DNA from: Streptomyces sp. NBC_01571
GTDB taxonomy: Bacteria; Actinomycetota; Actinomycetes; Streptomycetales; Streptomycetaceae
Assembly (NCBI RefSeq): GCF_026339875.1
Contig: NZ_JAPEPZ010000001.1
Location: forward strand, 1,116,001 to 1,180,000
Reading direction: 5' to 3'
Length of the DNA stretch: 64,000 nucleotides
This document shows positions 39,185 to 48,865 of this stretch, piece after piece. The first letter of the stretch is position 1. Every line of letters begins with the position of its first letter. Under the pieces are notes generated by a model that was not told where the DNA came from, ran no database searches, and saw only the letters and a list, made by a program, of their open reading frames with translations. The position numbers and the translations under genes were made by a program.

Positions 39185-39225
39185 CGGTGCGCACAGTCGC
39201 CGGCCGTGGCGACTTGTGCGCACCG
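39185..39225. terminator. Terminator hairpin between dhaK remnant and GH87-like gene
   Basis: A 17-bp stem with one bulged base (39185-39201 with 39208-39225), 6-nt loop, 25 bp past the stop of the minus-strand glucanase gene. Confidence 0.7.
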
Positions 39226-39249
39226 TGACAACTCAGGGCCGGACGCCGG

Positions 39250-41340
39250 TCACCAGGGTGCGGGGGCCGGTGGCGGGACCACCGGAGGCCGGTCGTCGCA
39301 GGTGATGGTGTTCGGCAGCTCCCAGGACGCCATCCAGGCGCCCGTCGTGCCGCCTCCGTCGTTGCCCCCCAGGTCCTGGGCCGTGAACTCGGAGCCCGTG
39401 GAGGGGAAGTTGAACGATCCGCAGTTGTTGATGCCGACCGCACCGACGTTGCGGGCGTCCACGTTCTCGAAGGTCGCCGATCCGGCGGAGCGGGCGCTGA
39501 GTACGGACGTGCCGGTTCCGTCCACCCGGATGTCCTTGAAGTGGACGCCCCGGATCGCGTACTTGTCCTTCACGGGGAAGTCGGAGACCAGCATGACCGC
39601 GTTGTAGGTGTTGTCGAGGAAGTGGTCGCCGGTGACCTCGATGTCGGCGTCGATGTCCCGTTCAAGGGCGTAGAACCAGATGGCGCCGAGCCCGATCTTC
39701 CAGTTGAGCTCGAACGGCCCGGAGCGGACGGTGGTGTTGTCCGTGATCCGCAGGTGTCCGGTGAACGGCTCGGCGCCGAAGCGGGAGCCGACCTGGATGG
39801 CGCTGCCCTCCCTGATGGGGTCGGCGACGAGGTTTCCGGTGACCGTGTTGTCGGTACCGCCGTAGAGAGCGATGCCGTTGGCGAGGACGGGCGTCTGCAC
39901 GGTGTTGTGCGCGAAGACGTTGCGCGCGTTGCCGGTCTTCTCCGACCACATGGCCAGGCCGTCGTCACCGCTGTTGCGGACGAAGGTGTCCGAGACGGTG
40001 GAATCGGTGACCCCGGTATGGAAGTTGAGGCCGTCGGCGATCTGGTCGACGATCACGTTGCGCGTGATGCGCAGACGCTTCATCGGGCCGTCGAACCACA
40101 TGCCGACCTTGGTGTGGTGCAGATAGAGGCCGTCGATCGTCGAGTCGCTGAGGGCGCCACCGACGGCGTTGACCTGGTCGGTGTCGATGCGTTCACGGAC
40201 GTCGCCCTCGACGGCGAAGCCGGACAGGTGGACGTCGTGGCTGCCGCCGTCGGCCGCGTCCTTGCCGTAGAAGCCGACGCCGGTGTGCACCGAGCCGTCG
40301 GGGGCCGGGGTGTCCAGGGTGACCTGGTGGCCCTTGACGATCGTGTACCAGTTGCCCGCTCCGACGATCGTCACGTCGTCCACGACGATGTGCCGGTTCA
40401 CCTGGTAGGTGCCCGGCGGAAGGTAGACGTCGAGGTGCCGCTTCCTGGCGTACGCGATGGCCCGGTCGAAGGCGCCGCCCGCATCGCGCCGGCCGGTGGG
40501 GTCGGCACCGAACGCGAGAACGTTCGCCGCCCGCACCTCGACGTGCGGCGCGGCTACGAGTTGCGTGTCGAGCACGTCGATCACGGTCCAGGCCGCGGCG
40601 CTGCCCTTGGGCGCCGTGAGGCGGACGGTGTCGCCGGCCCCGTACCGCTTGCCGAGCAGAAGCCGCTGCTCGTCGTAGAAGTGGCTGGGCCTGAACGGTT
40701 TGTCGATGGTGGGCGTCGGGGTGGTGGCGGCGGGAACGCATCCGCACTCGGTGATCCACCAGTCCGGGTGCAGCAGGTCGGCCCGGGGGTCGTTGGTGAA
40801 CGGGTACTGGTTGTAGAGCCACGAGTACTGCGAGGTGAGCGTCATCGTGGAGCGGTGTCGGCCGTCGACGGCGACGTCGAGCGGTGCGGTGATGCCGCCG
40901 CCGTCGGGCGCGTCGGGGATGCTGTAGCGCACGGTGAGGGCGTTGGCGGCGCGCGGCAGCGTGAACTCGACGTACTGGCCCGGCTTCAGGCGTACCGCGG
41001 CTCGGCCGGACGCCTCGGAGGGCAGGGTGTAGGCGGTGCGGTCGGGGCCTATGACGGTGCCGTCGGTCGACGCGTTCTCCGCCTCCTGCTCGGCGAAGTC
41101 CACCGCGGCTCCGCGCCCCGCGACCAGGGCGGGATCGAGCGCGGCCCTGGTCACCGCCTGGGTGCCCACGCCGGTGCCGTGCCCACGGGCCGGCGGGGCC
41201 GCGAGGGCTGCCGGGGCCTGAGCGCCGAGCAGGAGAACGAGTCCGGTGGCCGCCGCCGTCACCACCGTGGCGATCCTGGCCGGTTTCCGCGCGCGGCCGC
41301 GGACCCGCTCCGCCGCCGCGCGCGTGCTGTACCGCGACAT
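39250..41340 (-). CDS. Secreted GH87-like alpha-1,3-glucanase/mycodextranase (parallel beta-helix)
   Basis: 696 residues from ATG 41340. The signal peptide has a twin-Arg-like n-region and cleavage near ALA (about 48). A CBM35-like beta-sandwich (about 75-250; TLPSEASGRAAVRLKPGQYV) precedes a right-handed beta-helix (about 275-670) with NVLAFGADPTGRRDAGGAFD and PPGTYQVN. The catalytic region holds WFDGPMKRLRI, DQIADGLNFHTG and RNSGDDGLAMWSE, whose Asp residues match the GH87 acid cluster. Family members cut alpha-1,3-glucans of fungal walls or dental biofilm. No neighbour gives a substrate. GH87 is inferred from motifs; another beta-helix family is possible. Confidence 0.82.
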   Translation of the reverse strand: MSRYSTRAAAERVRGRARKPARIATVVTAAATGLVLLLGAQAPAALAAPPARGHGTGVGTQAVTRAALDPALVAGRGAAVDFAEQEAENASTDGTVIGPDRTAYTLPSEASGRAAVRLKPGQYVEFTLPRAANALTVRYSIPDAPDGGGITAPLDVAVDGRHRSTMTLTSQYSWLYNQYPFTNDPRADLLHPDWWITECGCVPAATTPTPTIDKPFRPSHFYDEQRLLLGKRYGAGDTVRLTAPKGSAAAWTVIDVLDTQLVAAPHVEVRAANVLAFGADPTGRRDAGGAFDRAIAYARKRHLDVYLPPGTYQVNRHIVVDDVTIVGAGNWYTIVKGHQVTLDTPAPDGSVHTGVGFYGKDAADGGSHDVHLSGFAVEGDVRERIDTDQVNAVGGALSDSTIDGLYLHHTKVGMWFDGPMKRLRITRNVIVDQIADGLNFHTGVTDSTVSDTFVRNSGDDGLAMWSEKTGNARNVFAHNTVQTPVLANGIALYGGTDNTVTGNLVADPIREGSAIQVGSRFGAEPFTGHLRITDNTTVRSGPFELNWKIGLGAIWFYALERDIDADIEVTGDHFLDNTYNAVMLVSDFPVKDKYAIRGVHFKDIRVDGTGTSVLSARSAGSATFENVDARNVGAVGINNCGSFNFPSTGSEFTAQDLGGNDGGGTTGAWMASWELPNTITCDDRPPVVPPPAPAPW

Positions 41341-41631
41341 CAGATTCTCGTTTCTCTCGGAACGGACGAACGAGGACGGACGTGGGAGGAGCACGGTCGA
41401 ACAGCGCCGGGCGAAGCCGGGCGAACAGCGCATGCGGAGACACTGGGGCCGCTCTGCGTGCGGAGTGTGGAGGGGCGGGCCGTGCCGGTGCGGTGACAGT
41501 AGGGGGTCGCCGGGCACCCTCACAAGACGTCGGACGCCTCTTTCCAGCTTTCAGTACGAATCCTGCGTTGATTCATCGATTTCTTGCAACGTGCACGGCG
41601 GCCGTCGGGGAGGGGTGGTCCGGCCGGCGGC

Positions 41632-42408
41632 TCAGCACTGCTGCACGTACCGGAGGTTCTCCCACCGCCCGGCGGCGATGTCCTCGCGGGTGCCCACCAG
41701 CAGATTCAGGGTGAACAGGTTGTGGTCGACGCCGTTTCCGGATATCTGGGCCATGAGCACCAGACCGTCCTGGTCGGGCGCCACCTGCCACTGGTCGGAG
41801 AACCCGCCGATCTGCGCGACGGCGTGGGGCGACGGCCCGCCGTGGACACTGTTGACGACCGCCTCCACGAAGCAGTCCAACACCTCGTCGTCCTCCTCTC
41901 TCCCGGCCTCGAAGGCCTCCGCCGCCGGAGAGCTGTACCAGTCGTGGTCGATGGTCAGACCGGGCAGGGCGTACACCGGGCGTCGCTCATGGGCCGCGGC
42001 CTCGTGGTCGTCCAGGCCTTCGGGCAGTGGACGCTCCGCGGTCGGGGCACCGGCGGGGACGTGGAGAACGGCCGAGTCGTCCGGCTCGTACTTGAAGGTG
42101 GTGAAGAACAACAGCTGCCCGTCCGCGGGGAGTTCGATGTCGAGGCAGTCGCGGGGCAGGGCCGCGCAGTCGACGCTCAGCACGAAGGGTCCGGCCCCGT
42201 CGGGCCATTCCACGCCTTCGGGCAGTGAGGGGAGCCCGCCCGTGCGCCCGGCCGGACGGAGGTCCGCCCGGCCGTGCTCCGGCAGGTCCTCGTACCCCAC
42301 CAGGAGGACACAGGGCCGCAGCAGCTCCGCCAACTCCCTTGCCACGTCTCCCGGAACGCCGTGTTCCGAGGCCAGCTCGGTGAGGATGCGCTCGTTGATG
42401 AATGCCAT
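41632..42408 (-). CDS. DUF1963 (YwqG-like) protein
   Basis: 258 residues from ATG 42408; the ribosome site is poor and a GTG further upstream is possible. Features of DUF1963: GRTGGLPSLPEGVEWP, LLFFTTFKYEPDD, QIGGFSDQWQ, and a C-terminal NLLVGTREDIAAG. Members are cytoplasmic proteins often linked to polymorphic toxin or immunity loci or of unknown role. No toxin gene is adjacent. It is separated from the upstream small membrane protein by a strong hairpin. Confidence 0.8.
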   Translation of the reverse strand: MAFINERILTELASEHGVPGDVARELAELLRPCVLLVGYEDLPEHGRADLRPAGRTGGLPSLPEGVEWPDGAGPFVLSVDCAALPRDCLDIELPADGQLLFFTTFKYEPDDSAVLHVPAGAPTAERPLPEGLDDHEAAAHERRPVYALPGLTIDHDWYSSPAAEAFEAGREEDDEVLDCFVEAVVNSVHGGPSPHAVAQIGGFSDQWQVAPDQDGLVLMAQISGNGVDHNLFTLNLLVGTREDIAAGRWENLRYVQQC

Positions 42409-42440
42409 GCCGGTGATCGTGCCAGGAGCCACCGACAACG

Positions 42441-42474
42441 GACCGGGTGGTCCTCGGGAGAGGACCACCCGGTC
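42441..42474 (-). terminator. 15-bp perfect stem with GGGA loop
   Basis: 42441-42455 pairs exactly with 42460-42474 around a 4-nt loop, between the small membrane protein (stop 42522) and the DUF1963 start (42408), both on the minus strand. Confidence 0.85.
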
Positions 42475-42521
42475 ACCCGGAGCAGGGAGTTCGTGCTAGA
42501 TGCCGCCCTCGCGGCGGGAGT

Positions 42522-42797
42522 TCAGGCGTGGACGTTGTGCGATGCGGCGTGGTGGGCGGGCCGGCCCGTCCTGGGCGGCTCAAGGCGTCGCAAGGACAGG
42601 GTGGCGGTGAGGAGCAGGCCGGTGAAGACGGTGAGGAGGAGGGCGGAGACCCACATCTGCCGGCTTCCCGGCGACTGCCAGGCCGTCCAGAGGGTGGCTG
42701 CGCTCCACAGCAGGATGCCCACCACGTAGAAGGCGCGGACACGGTGCAGTTGTCGCACGGCTCGCAGGAACATGACGCGTTCGGTCTTCGGTGCCAT
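42522..42797 (-). CDS. Small two-span membrane protein of unknown function
   Basis: About 91 residues from ATG 42797 (MAPKTERVMFLRAVRQ). Two hydrophobic spans (AFYVVGILLWSAATLW and VSALLLTVFTGLLLTA) are separated by a short polar turn, with a basic N-terminus and a His-containing tail. Codon use is typical. No ribosome site is seen and no family is recognised. Followed by a perfect terminator, which supports real transcription. Confidence 0.6.
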   Translation of the reverse strand: MAPKTERVMFLRAVRQLHRVRAFYVVGILLWSAATLWTAWQSPGSRQMWVSALLLTVFTGLLLTATLSLRRLEPPRTGRPAHHAASHNVHA

Positions 42798-43031
42798 GGC
42801 GGGCCGTGTACCCCGATTCGGCCGTACCACCGGCCGGGGCGGACTTTCCGCACCCAGGTCCCGCGTGTCCCCAGGTGACGGGCCGGGAGGACCGATCGGC
42901 GGCTACGGACGCCTTCTCGGTCCTGGCCGCCCGTGGCGGCGCAGGGCACACGACTGGTCCGCGGGTTCCAGGGAACCGGGCAAGGTACGCGCTGCGTCGG
43001 GCACGCGGGACCGGGGCGAGAGGTTTGCGCG

Positions 43032-43985
43032 ATGAACGAGGCTCAGAGGTCGTTGCTGGACGGTCTGACCGTGGACGAGACCAGTCCCGAACAGCCAGTT
43101 CTGCTGGACGGGGCCGGCGGGCCGATAGCGACATGGCGGGAGAACCATCCCTACGACCGCAAGGTGCGGCGCAGGGAATACGAACGGCAGAAGCGTGTCC
43201 TGCAGATCGAGATGCTCAAGCTGCAGCGCTGGGCCAGGGACACCGGCGCCCGCCTGATCGTCGTCTGCGAAGGACGGGATGCCGCGGGCAAGGGCGGCAC
43301 CATCCACCGGTTCACCGAACGGCTCAATCCCCGCAGCGCCCGCATCGTCGCCCTGGACAAGCCCACCGAACGAGAAACGGGACAGTGGTACTTCCAGCGG
43401 TACACCGCGCACCTGCCCGCGCCGGGCGAGCTCGTCTTCTTCGACCGCTCCTGGTACAACCGGGCCGGTGTGGAGCGCGTCATGGACTACTGCACCGGAC
43501 CCCAGTACGAGCTCTTCCTCAGGCAGTGCCCCCGCTTCGAGGAGATGCTCATCGAGGACGGCATGACGCTGGTGAAGTTCTGGTTCTCCGTCTCCCGCGG
43601 TGAGCAGCGCACCCGTTTCGCCATCCGCCAGGTCGACCCCGTGCGGCAGTGGAAGCTCTCCCCCACCGACCTCGACTCCCTGGACCGCTGGGACGACTAC
43701 ACCGTCGCCAAGATCGAGATGTTCCGTGCCACCGACACCGCACACGCCCCGTGGACCGTCGTGAAGAGCAACGACAAGCGCCGTGCCCGCCTCGAAGCCA
43801 TGCGCAGCCTCCTCGCCCGCGTCGACTACGCCAGCAAGGACCCCGAAGCGGTCGGAACGCCGGACCCCCTCATCGTCGGCCCGGCCGACACACTCCTCGA
43901 GCCAGGCGAGGAGGAGTCCGCACTCTCCCCCACGCCTCTCGCCCGCCACACCGAGGGACCCGGAAAGCACCCCTCGGCCGACTGA
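43032..43985 (+). CDS. ppk2: Polyphosphate kinase 2 (PPK2 class)
   Basis: 317 residues. Start ATG 43032 has a purine-rich GCGAGAGG upstream. Walker [11 protein letters not shown] (81-90), the lid region [20 protein letters not shown], and Walker [17 protein letters not shown] with Asp135 identify a one-domain PPK2. [21 protein letters not shown] and [13 protein letters not shown] complete the family pattern. It transfers phosphate between polyphosphate and nucleotides (NDP/NMP), regenerating ATP/GTP under energy stress. A 40-residue acidic/Pro tail is extra. Single gene, no partner. Confidence 0.92.
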   Translation: MNEAQRSLLDGLTVDETSPEQPVLLDGAGGPIATWRENHPYDRKVRRREYERQKRVLQIEMLKLQRWARDTGARLIVVCEGRDAAGKGGTIHRFTERLNPRSARIVALDKPTERETGQWYFQRYTAHLPAPGELVFFDRSWYNRAGVERVMDYCTGPQYELFLRQCPRFEEMLIEDGMTLVKFWFSVSRGEQRTRFAIRQVDPVRQWKLSPTDLDSLDRWDDYTVAKIEMFRATDTAHAPWTVVKSNDKRRARLEAMRSLLARVDYASKDPEAVGTPDPLIVGPADTLLEPGEEESALSPTPLARHTEGPGKHPSAD

Positions 43986-44149
43986 CCGAGGCGGACGGTC
44001 CGCTCGGAGCGTGCCGGGGACGCGGCGCTCAGGACGCGGGGACCTCGTAGGCGGCGGCGGGCGCGCTGAGCGCACCTGCCTGAACCGCGTGACGGCTTCG
44101 GCGCCATCGGCCGGGTGGGGACGACACGGACGGGACCCAGGACACTCCC

Positions 44150-44600
44150 CCCAAGTCCGCGGCGACCACGATCCGCACCTACGTCTGGCCGCTGCGCCGG
44201 CTGCTGGAGAGGGACCCGTCGGCCCCGGGCAGCCTGCTGTCGGCCGCGGACGGGTACCGCCTCGCCGTGGCAGGCGGTGCGGTGGACGCCTGGCAGGCCG
44301 AGTCACTGGCGCAGCAGACGGCCGGCTCAGGGCCGAGGGCCGTCCGAAGGAGGCCGAGGACACGGCCGGCCGGGCTCTCGCCCTGTGGCACGGCGAGTCA
44401 CTGGCGGGCGTCCCCGGCCCCTTCGCGGCGCGCAGACGCGACAGGCTGGAAGAACTCGAGGTCTCCCTCCAGGTGGAGCGCCTCGATCTGGCATCCGGCT
44501 GGGCCGCTTCCAGTCGCCCAGCCGACGCCGGCCGAGCTCACCGCCGACCACCCCCTGCGTGAGCATCCGCACGCGCTGCGGCCGAGTCCCTTTAGGACGA
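44150..44600 (+). pseudogene. Frameshifted remnant of a SARP-family (AfsR/RedD) regulator
   Basis: One frame encodes the end of the OmpR-like DNA-binding domain ([43 protein letters not shown]). Near 44325 homology moves to another frame with the BTAD segment ([37 protein letters not shown]). Around 44520 it returns to the first ([14 protein letters not shown]). The first half of the DNA-binding domain and the rest of BTAD are missing. SARPs activate antibiotic clusters; no such cluster adjoins this decayed copy. Confidence 0.75.
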
Positions 44601-44941
44601 GTTCAGGGCACCCCTCTACGCCCCGCCTCCACTGCTCCCGCGGGTGGTGCAGGCGGGGCTGCCGGGCCGCAGGACCAGCGGGGGTTCCACTCCTACGGGC
44701 AGGGCCGGACATCCTGGTGTGATCCGGGCCGAGGGGCCCGGATCACACCGCCGGTCCAGGGACAGCGCGGCTCGACGTGCGATCGCCCGGTACCTCAGAG
44801 CCTCGTCGACGATCGCCTCCGCCGACGCGCCCTGAAGGCGCCCGCTGTCCTGCCTCGACACAGCGTCTTGTCAGCCGTCCACCGGTCGGATTCCGCCTGG
44901 GTCATGAAGACGGGCGGCCGCCCACCACCCTGCGAACGGGT
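44601..44941. other. Non-coding decayed stretch
   Basis: 340 bp without a supported gene between the SARP remnant and the small secreted-protein remnant. Codon bias is incoherent in all frames. Confidence 0.5.
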
Positions 44942-45290
44942 TCAGTAGGCGTAGATCGATGTCGCCTTGATCCGCCTGTACGCGCCCCATGTCGTGCACA
45001 CGGTGGTGCTGGACTTGTTGTACTGGGTGCCGTGTGCGGCGATCCGCCAGCCCGGGTAGGCGATAAAGCCGCCGCCCTTCTTGTACAGACCGCCGTTGCC
45101 ACCCATGGTGTAGCCCTCCAGCACGTAGTGGTACCCGGCTGCGGAACGCAAGTACACGCACCCGTCGGCATGTTGGTAGGTGCCGTAGAACGTCCCCGTC
45201 CGGGAGCTTCGTTCCCGTGCCGCGGTGCTGGATCTGCGGAGTGCTGGCGACCGTCGCCCGGGCGGCCTGGCACGGCGAAGAGGGCCTCAC
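44942..45290 (-). pseudogene. Small Gly/Tyr-rich protein, frameshifted
   Basis: The C-terminal 71 codons (from about 45157) encode YHYVLEGYTMGGNGGLYKKG, FIAYPGWRIAAHGTQYNKSS and a final KATSIYAY, with one Cys pair. Upstream, GTKLPDG in one frame joins TFYGTYQHADGCVYL in the next if one G is removed from the four-G run near 45198-45201. The 5' end and any signal peptide cannot be defined. It looks like a small exported protein of unknown family. Sequencing error and true decay are both possible. Confidence 0.5.
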
Positions 45291-45479
45291 CCAGCGGGAC
45301 TGGCTGTCCGTGACGGGCAGCGGGATGCGTCACCGCATGCACGACCACGGTCTCCCGCCGATCGCATGAGCCAGGCACCCGCTTCCGCGCCGGTCCAGCT
45401 CGCCCATCGGCTCGCAGCCTCATCCGCTCACCGCTTTCGCCGGCGCGTAGCGACTGGGCGTCGACGGCGCCCCGCGGCG

Positions 45480-45815
45480 TCACGTGATGATGAGGATGCT
45501 TCCACAGCCCCCAGGGCCCCCGCCGGTCCCGCCACCTGCGCCGCCTCCGCCCGGGCCTCCCGGACCGCCACCGCTGCCGTTGTCGGGTGAACCGTCCTGA
45601 CCGCAGTCACCGCCTGAACCACCGCCACCGCCACCCCCTCCCCCGCCGCCGCCCCCGTCGTCACCGCCGCCGCCGTTGGAGATAGTCACCGCCTGGCCGA
45701 CGTCGCCGCGCGCGGGGAGGCCGTCCGCGAACGCGCAGTTGATGCCGGCGACAGCGGCCGTGGTCGACAGTGCGGCTGCGGCTGCGAGCGCCGCGCAGCG
45801 TTGCGGGAAAGTCAT
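45480..45815 (-). CDS. Secreted poly-glycine protein
   Basis: 111 residues from ATG 45815, preceded by the purine-rich AGAGGCGAAGAAGCG. A signal peptide (MTFPQRCAALAAAAALSTTA, cleavage near AFA, about residue 30) is followed by a short polar stretch with VGQAVTISN. About 60 residues that are mostly Gly with scattered Asp, Ser and Pro follow, and the protein ends GCGSILIIT. It has three mature Cys. No family is recognised. It could be a wall-associated structural peptide; the low-complexity DNA makes its length prone to change. Confidence 0.6.
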   Translation of the reverse strand: MTFPQRCAALAAAAALSTTAAVAGINCAFADGLPARGDVGQAVTISNGGGGDDGGGGGGGGGGGGGSGGDCGQDGSPDNGSGGGPGGPGGGGAGGGTGGGPGGCGSILIIT

Positions 45816-46002
45816 CGCTTCTTCGCCTCTTCACTGCGTTGGCGGCCGGCCCGGGGCGGATCGGCCGCCACACGCGGCCGTCGGCTTCTCACCCTCGTGG
45901 GAACCCGCGGAGCGCGGCGCCATCGCACTCCCTTCCCGGAGTAACACGGAGGCGACGACCCGGCAACTCGAGCAGAGTCGGCTCCGCCGCATCGCGGCTC
46001 CG

Positions 46003-46314
<312 letters not shown>

Positions 46315-46407
46315 GACACAGCGGCGGCCGGCAGGGGCCGTCCTCCTGGCAACATGCGTATCCAGAACGGGAGATGAGCAACAGCACCCCCCTGCTATGG
46401 TGCGCCG

Positions 46408-46845
46408 ATGTCATCGATCAAGCAGGTCCAAATAACTTTCGACTGCGCAGAACCTGAGCGCGTCGCCCGCTTTTGGTGCGAGGTGCTGGGGTACGTCGGA
46501 CCGCCGCTGCCGGAGGGGTTTGCCACTTGGGACGATTTCGACCGCTCCCTCCCTCCCGAGCATCAGGGCCCGGCGTCCGCATCATGCGCTGATCCCTCAG
46601 GTGTGGGCCCGCGACTGTACTTTCAGCGTGTTCCCGAAGGGAAGGTCGTCAAGAATCGGGTGCATCTTGACGTGCGGGCCGGCACCGGACTCGTGGGTGA
46701 GGAGCGCGTGGCCACGCTGGAGGCCGAATGCGCACGGCTTGTCGCGCTCGGCGCGGTACGCGTGCGGCTGCTGCTCGCCGATGAGGACAACGAGTCGTGC
46801 CTCCTGATGCAGGACGTCGAGGGCAACGAGTTCTGTCTCGACTGA
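46408..46845 (+). CDS. VOC (glyoxalase-like) family protein
   Basis: 145 residues from ATG 46408. TATGGT (46397-46402) sits 6 bp upstream and no ribosome site is present, so the transcript may be leaderless. QVQITFDCAEPERVARFWCE at the start, KNRVHLDVRAG in the middle and MQDVEGNEFCLD at the end are the paired beta-alpha-beta units of the glyoxalase/bleomycin-resistance fold (Glyoxalase_6 type). Metal-ligand residues (the His of VHLDV and the Glu of GNEF) are present. Substrate unknown. Confidence 0.88.
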   Translation: MSSIKQVQITFDCAEPERVARFWCEVLGYVGPPLPEGFATWDDFDRSLPPEHQGPASASCADPSGVGPRLYFQRVPEGKVVKNRVHLDVRAGTGLVGEERVATLEAECARLVALGAVRVRLLLADEDNESCLLMQDVEGNEFCLD

Positions 46846-47004
46846 GCATCGTCCGAGACGGCGGGGCGTGGAGCCGTCTCCCTTGGGCCTCCGTCGAACT
46901 GGTCCATATGGGACGGGAGTTGTCCCGGAGGGCCGGACGCCGGCAGCAGTCCCGGAAGGCCGCCGCGGGTGGGACACCCTCTCCCGGTGACGGTGTCGCC
47001 CCCC

Positions 47005-47898
47005 TCAGGCGAGGTGCTCGCGGAACCACTCGACGGCGGCGCTGCTCGCCTTGTCGAACTGGGTGGTGTACGGGTCGAAGTGGCCGCCCGGGATCGTCCG
47101 CAGTCGCTTGGGCTCCAGCGCGCGCTCGTAGGCAGCGAGGGCCAGGTCGGTCACGGTGACGGTGTCGTTGAGCGCGACCACCATGAGCAGCGGGGTGGGC
47201 GAGACCCTGTCGACCCAGGTTCCGGGCTCGTACATGCGCGCGGCCCGGGTGGAGCGGACCGTGACCTCGTTCTCCCACACACCGTCGGGTTTGGGCTGGA
47301 GGTAGAAGTCGATGGCCTCCTGCGCCCGGTAGGACACGGGCACCGCCGGGTCGCTGCCGACGACGGCCAGGGTGCGGGGGGCCTCGCCCCGCAACTGGGC
47401 GCGCTCGTCCTCGGAGAATCCCTCTTCCAGGGCGGCGACGGCCTCGGGCACGACACGGCGCCGGCCCTGCTCGAAGCCGCTGATGGTCGGCACCTGGGAG
47501 ACCACGGCCCGCAGTCGGCGGTCGGTCGCCCCCAGGACGATCGCGTGGCCGCCGGCGTAGCTGGTGCCCCATAGGCCGATCCGCTCCGGATCCACCTCGG
47601 GGAGGCTCTCCAGGAAGGAGATGGCCCGGCGCCAGTCGGCGATCTGCCGCCACGGGTCGACGTCCTGGCGCGGCCGGCCGTCGCTCGCCCCGAAGCCGCG
47701 GTGGTCGTGGACCAGGACGACGAAGCCGTTCTCGGCGAAGACCTGTGCGAACGGTTCGAGTCCGTGCTCCTTGACCGCGGCGTAGCCGTGCGCCATGGTG
47801 ATCGCCGGATGCGGGCCCGGGCCGTCCGGCAGGAAGAGCCATCCCCGCAGCTGTACTGCGCCGTCGGCCGTGAACTGGACTTCCTTGCGCTGAATCAT
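47005..47898 (-). CDS. Alpha/beta hydrolase, dienelactone-hydrolase-like
   Basis: 297 residues from ATG 47898. It has HGYAAVKEHGLEPFAQVFAE, HDHRGFGASDGRPRQ, the nucleophile elbow GTSYAGG, the acid in VALNDTV and the catalytic His in IPGGHFDPY. It belongs to the X-Pro-dipeptidase/acetylxylan-esterase-like branch that acts on esters or toxins. It is the last gene of a five-gene minus-strand run; only 12 bp separate it from the preceding hydrolase gene, so cotranscription is very likely. Confidence 0.88.
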   Translation of the reverse strand: MIQRKEVQFTADGAVQLRGWLFLPDGPGPHPAITMAHGYAAVKEHGLEPFAQVFAENGFVVLVHDHRGFGASDGRPRQDVDPWRQIADWRRAISFLESLPEVDPERIGLWGTSYAGGHAIVLGATDRRLRAVVSQVPTISGFEQGRRRVVPEAVAALEEGFSEDERAQLRGEAPRTLAVVGSDPAVPVSYRAQEAIDFYLQPKPDGVWENEVTVRSTRAARMYEPGTWVDRVSPTPLLMVVALNDTVTVTDLALAAYERALEPKRLRTIPGGHFDPYTTQFDKASSAAVEWFREHLA

Positions 47899-47910
47899 GG
47901 AACAACCTTC

Positions 47911-48723
47911 TCAATGGGGAGGGGCGTCAGCCCCGCTGGAAGTGCCCTGGGCCTCGGCGAGGAGGCCGTCGAGGTGGGTGGCGACGCTGGCCGCCTGTTC
48001 GATGTGGGCCCAGTGGCCGGCCTCGGCCACCGCCACCGCGGTCACGGCGCCGAAGCGGGGCGCGATCGCGTCGTCGACCATGTCCTCGGTGACGAACCCG
48101 TCGCGCTCGCCGCGCAGGATGAGCACCGGGCCGGTGCAGCCGCTCGGCCGTTCGCCTCGGGGGTGGCCGGTGTTCCAGCAGTCGGCGAGGGCGCGGACGA
48201 CCTCGGGACGCAGATGCAGGCCGGTCGCCACCAGCCGGTCGCGTTCGGCCTCCGGGAACGCGGTGGACAGCTGTTCGCGTACGCCCCGCTGCCCGTCCGC
48301 GTCGCCGCCCAGCGAGCGGAACTGTTCGATCATCTCGTCGGGCAGGTGTACGCCCGCGAGGGGGACCGGGGTCACCAGCACGAGTCCGCGGGCCCGCTCG
48401 GGTCGCTGCGCCGCGACCAGTTCGGCCACGGCGGCGCCCATGCTGTGACCGACGATCACAAAGGGCTTGCCGAGGGCGTCGACGACCCGGCCCGCCTCCT
48501 CGGCGAACCGGTCGTAGTCGTAGGGCCCGCCCACCGCGTCACGGTCGCCGCAGCCGGCCAGGTCGAGAGTGACGCACTCGATGCCGGGTGTGGTGAGTCG
48601 TGGGATCAGGCGGTCCCAGGCGTACTGGTCGTCGAGGAAGCCGTGGACGAACACCACAGCCAGGTCCCCGTCCCCGGTGCGCCGATAGCGTATGTCGGTG
48701 TCGGCGACGCGTTCCGTCTTCAT
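47911..48723 (-). CDS. Alpha/beta hydrolase (haloperoxidase/esterase-like)
   Basis: 270 residues from ATG 48723 (GAGGAC upstream). The oxyanion strand VVFVHGFLDDQYAWDRL, nucleophile VGHSMGAAVAE, acid in RGERDGFV and His in AGHWAHIEQ are all present. It resembles C-C bond or ester hydrolases of aromatic degradation and non-haem haloperoxidases. Together with the tautomerase, flavin reductase and SnoaL-like genes upstream it suggests a small catabolic or detoxification pathway. Confidence 0.88.
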   Translation of the reverse strand: MKTERVADTDIRYRRTGDGDLAVVFVHGFLDDQYAWDRLIPRLTTPGIECVTLDLAGCGDRDAVGGPYDYDRFAEEAGRVVDALGKPFVIVGHSMGAAVAELVAAQRPERARGLVLVTPVPLAGVHLPDEMIEQFRSLGGDADGQRGVREQLSTAFPEAERDRLVATGLHLRPEVVRALADCWNTGHPRGERPSGCTGPVLILRGERDGFVTEDMVDDAIAPRFGAVTAVAVAEAGHWAHIEQAASVATHLDGLLAEAQGTSSGADAPPH

Positions 48724-48865
48724 GGATGTCCTCACTGTCCGGGAGCGGACGTAGCCCCGGAAGGGGACCGGTCCTGGCTTTCGATGGGGCAGTCGGTCGG
48801 ACGCGGGTCCAGGCGCCGCGTCCGGTGGATCGCGTCGTCTCCGGCCGATTGCCAGGTCATGGGGT

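Noticed and set aside
43986..44007. Terminator after ppk2
   Set aside because: The stem is short and bulged with almost no loop; not convincing.
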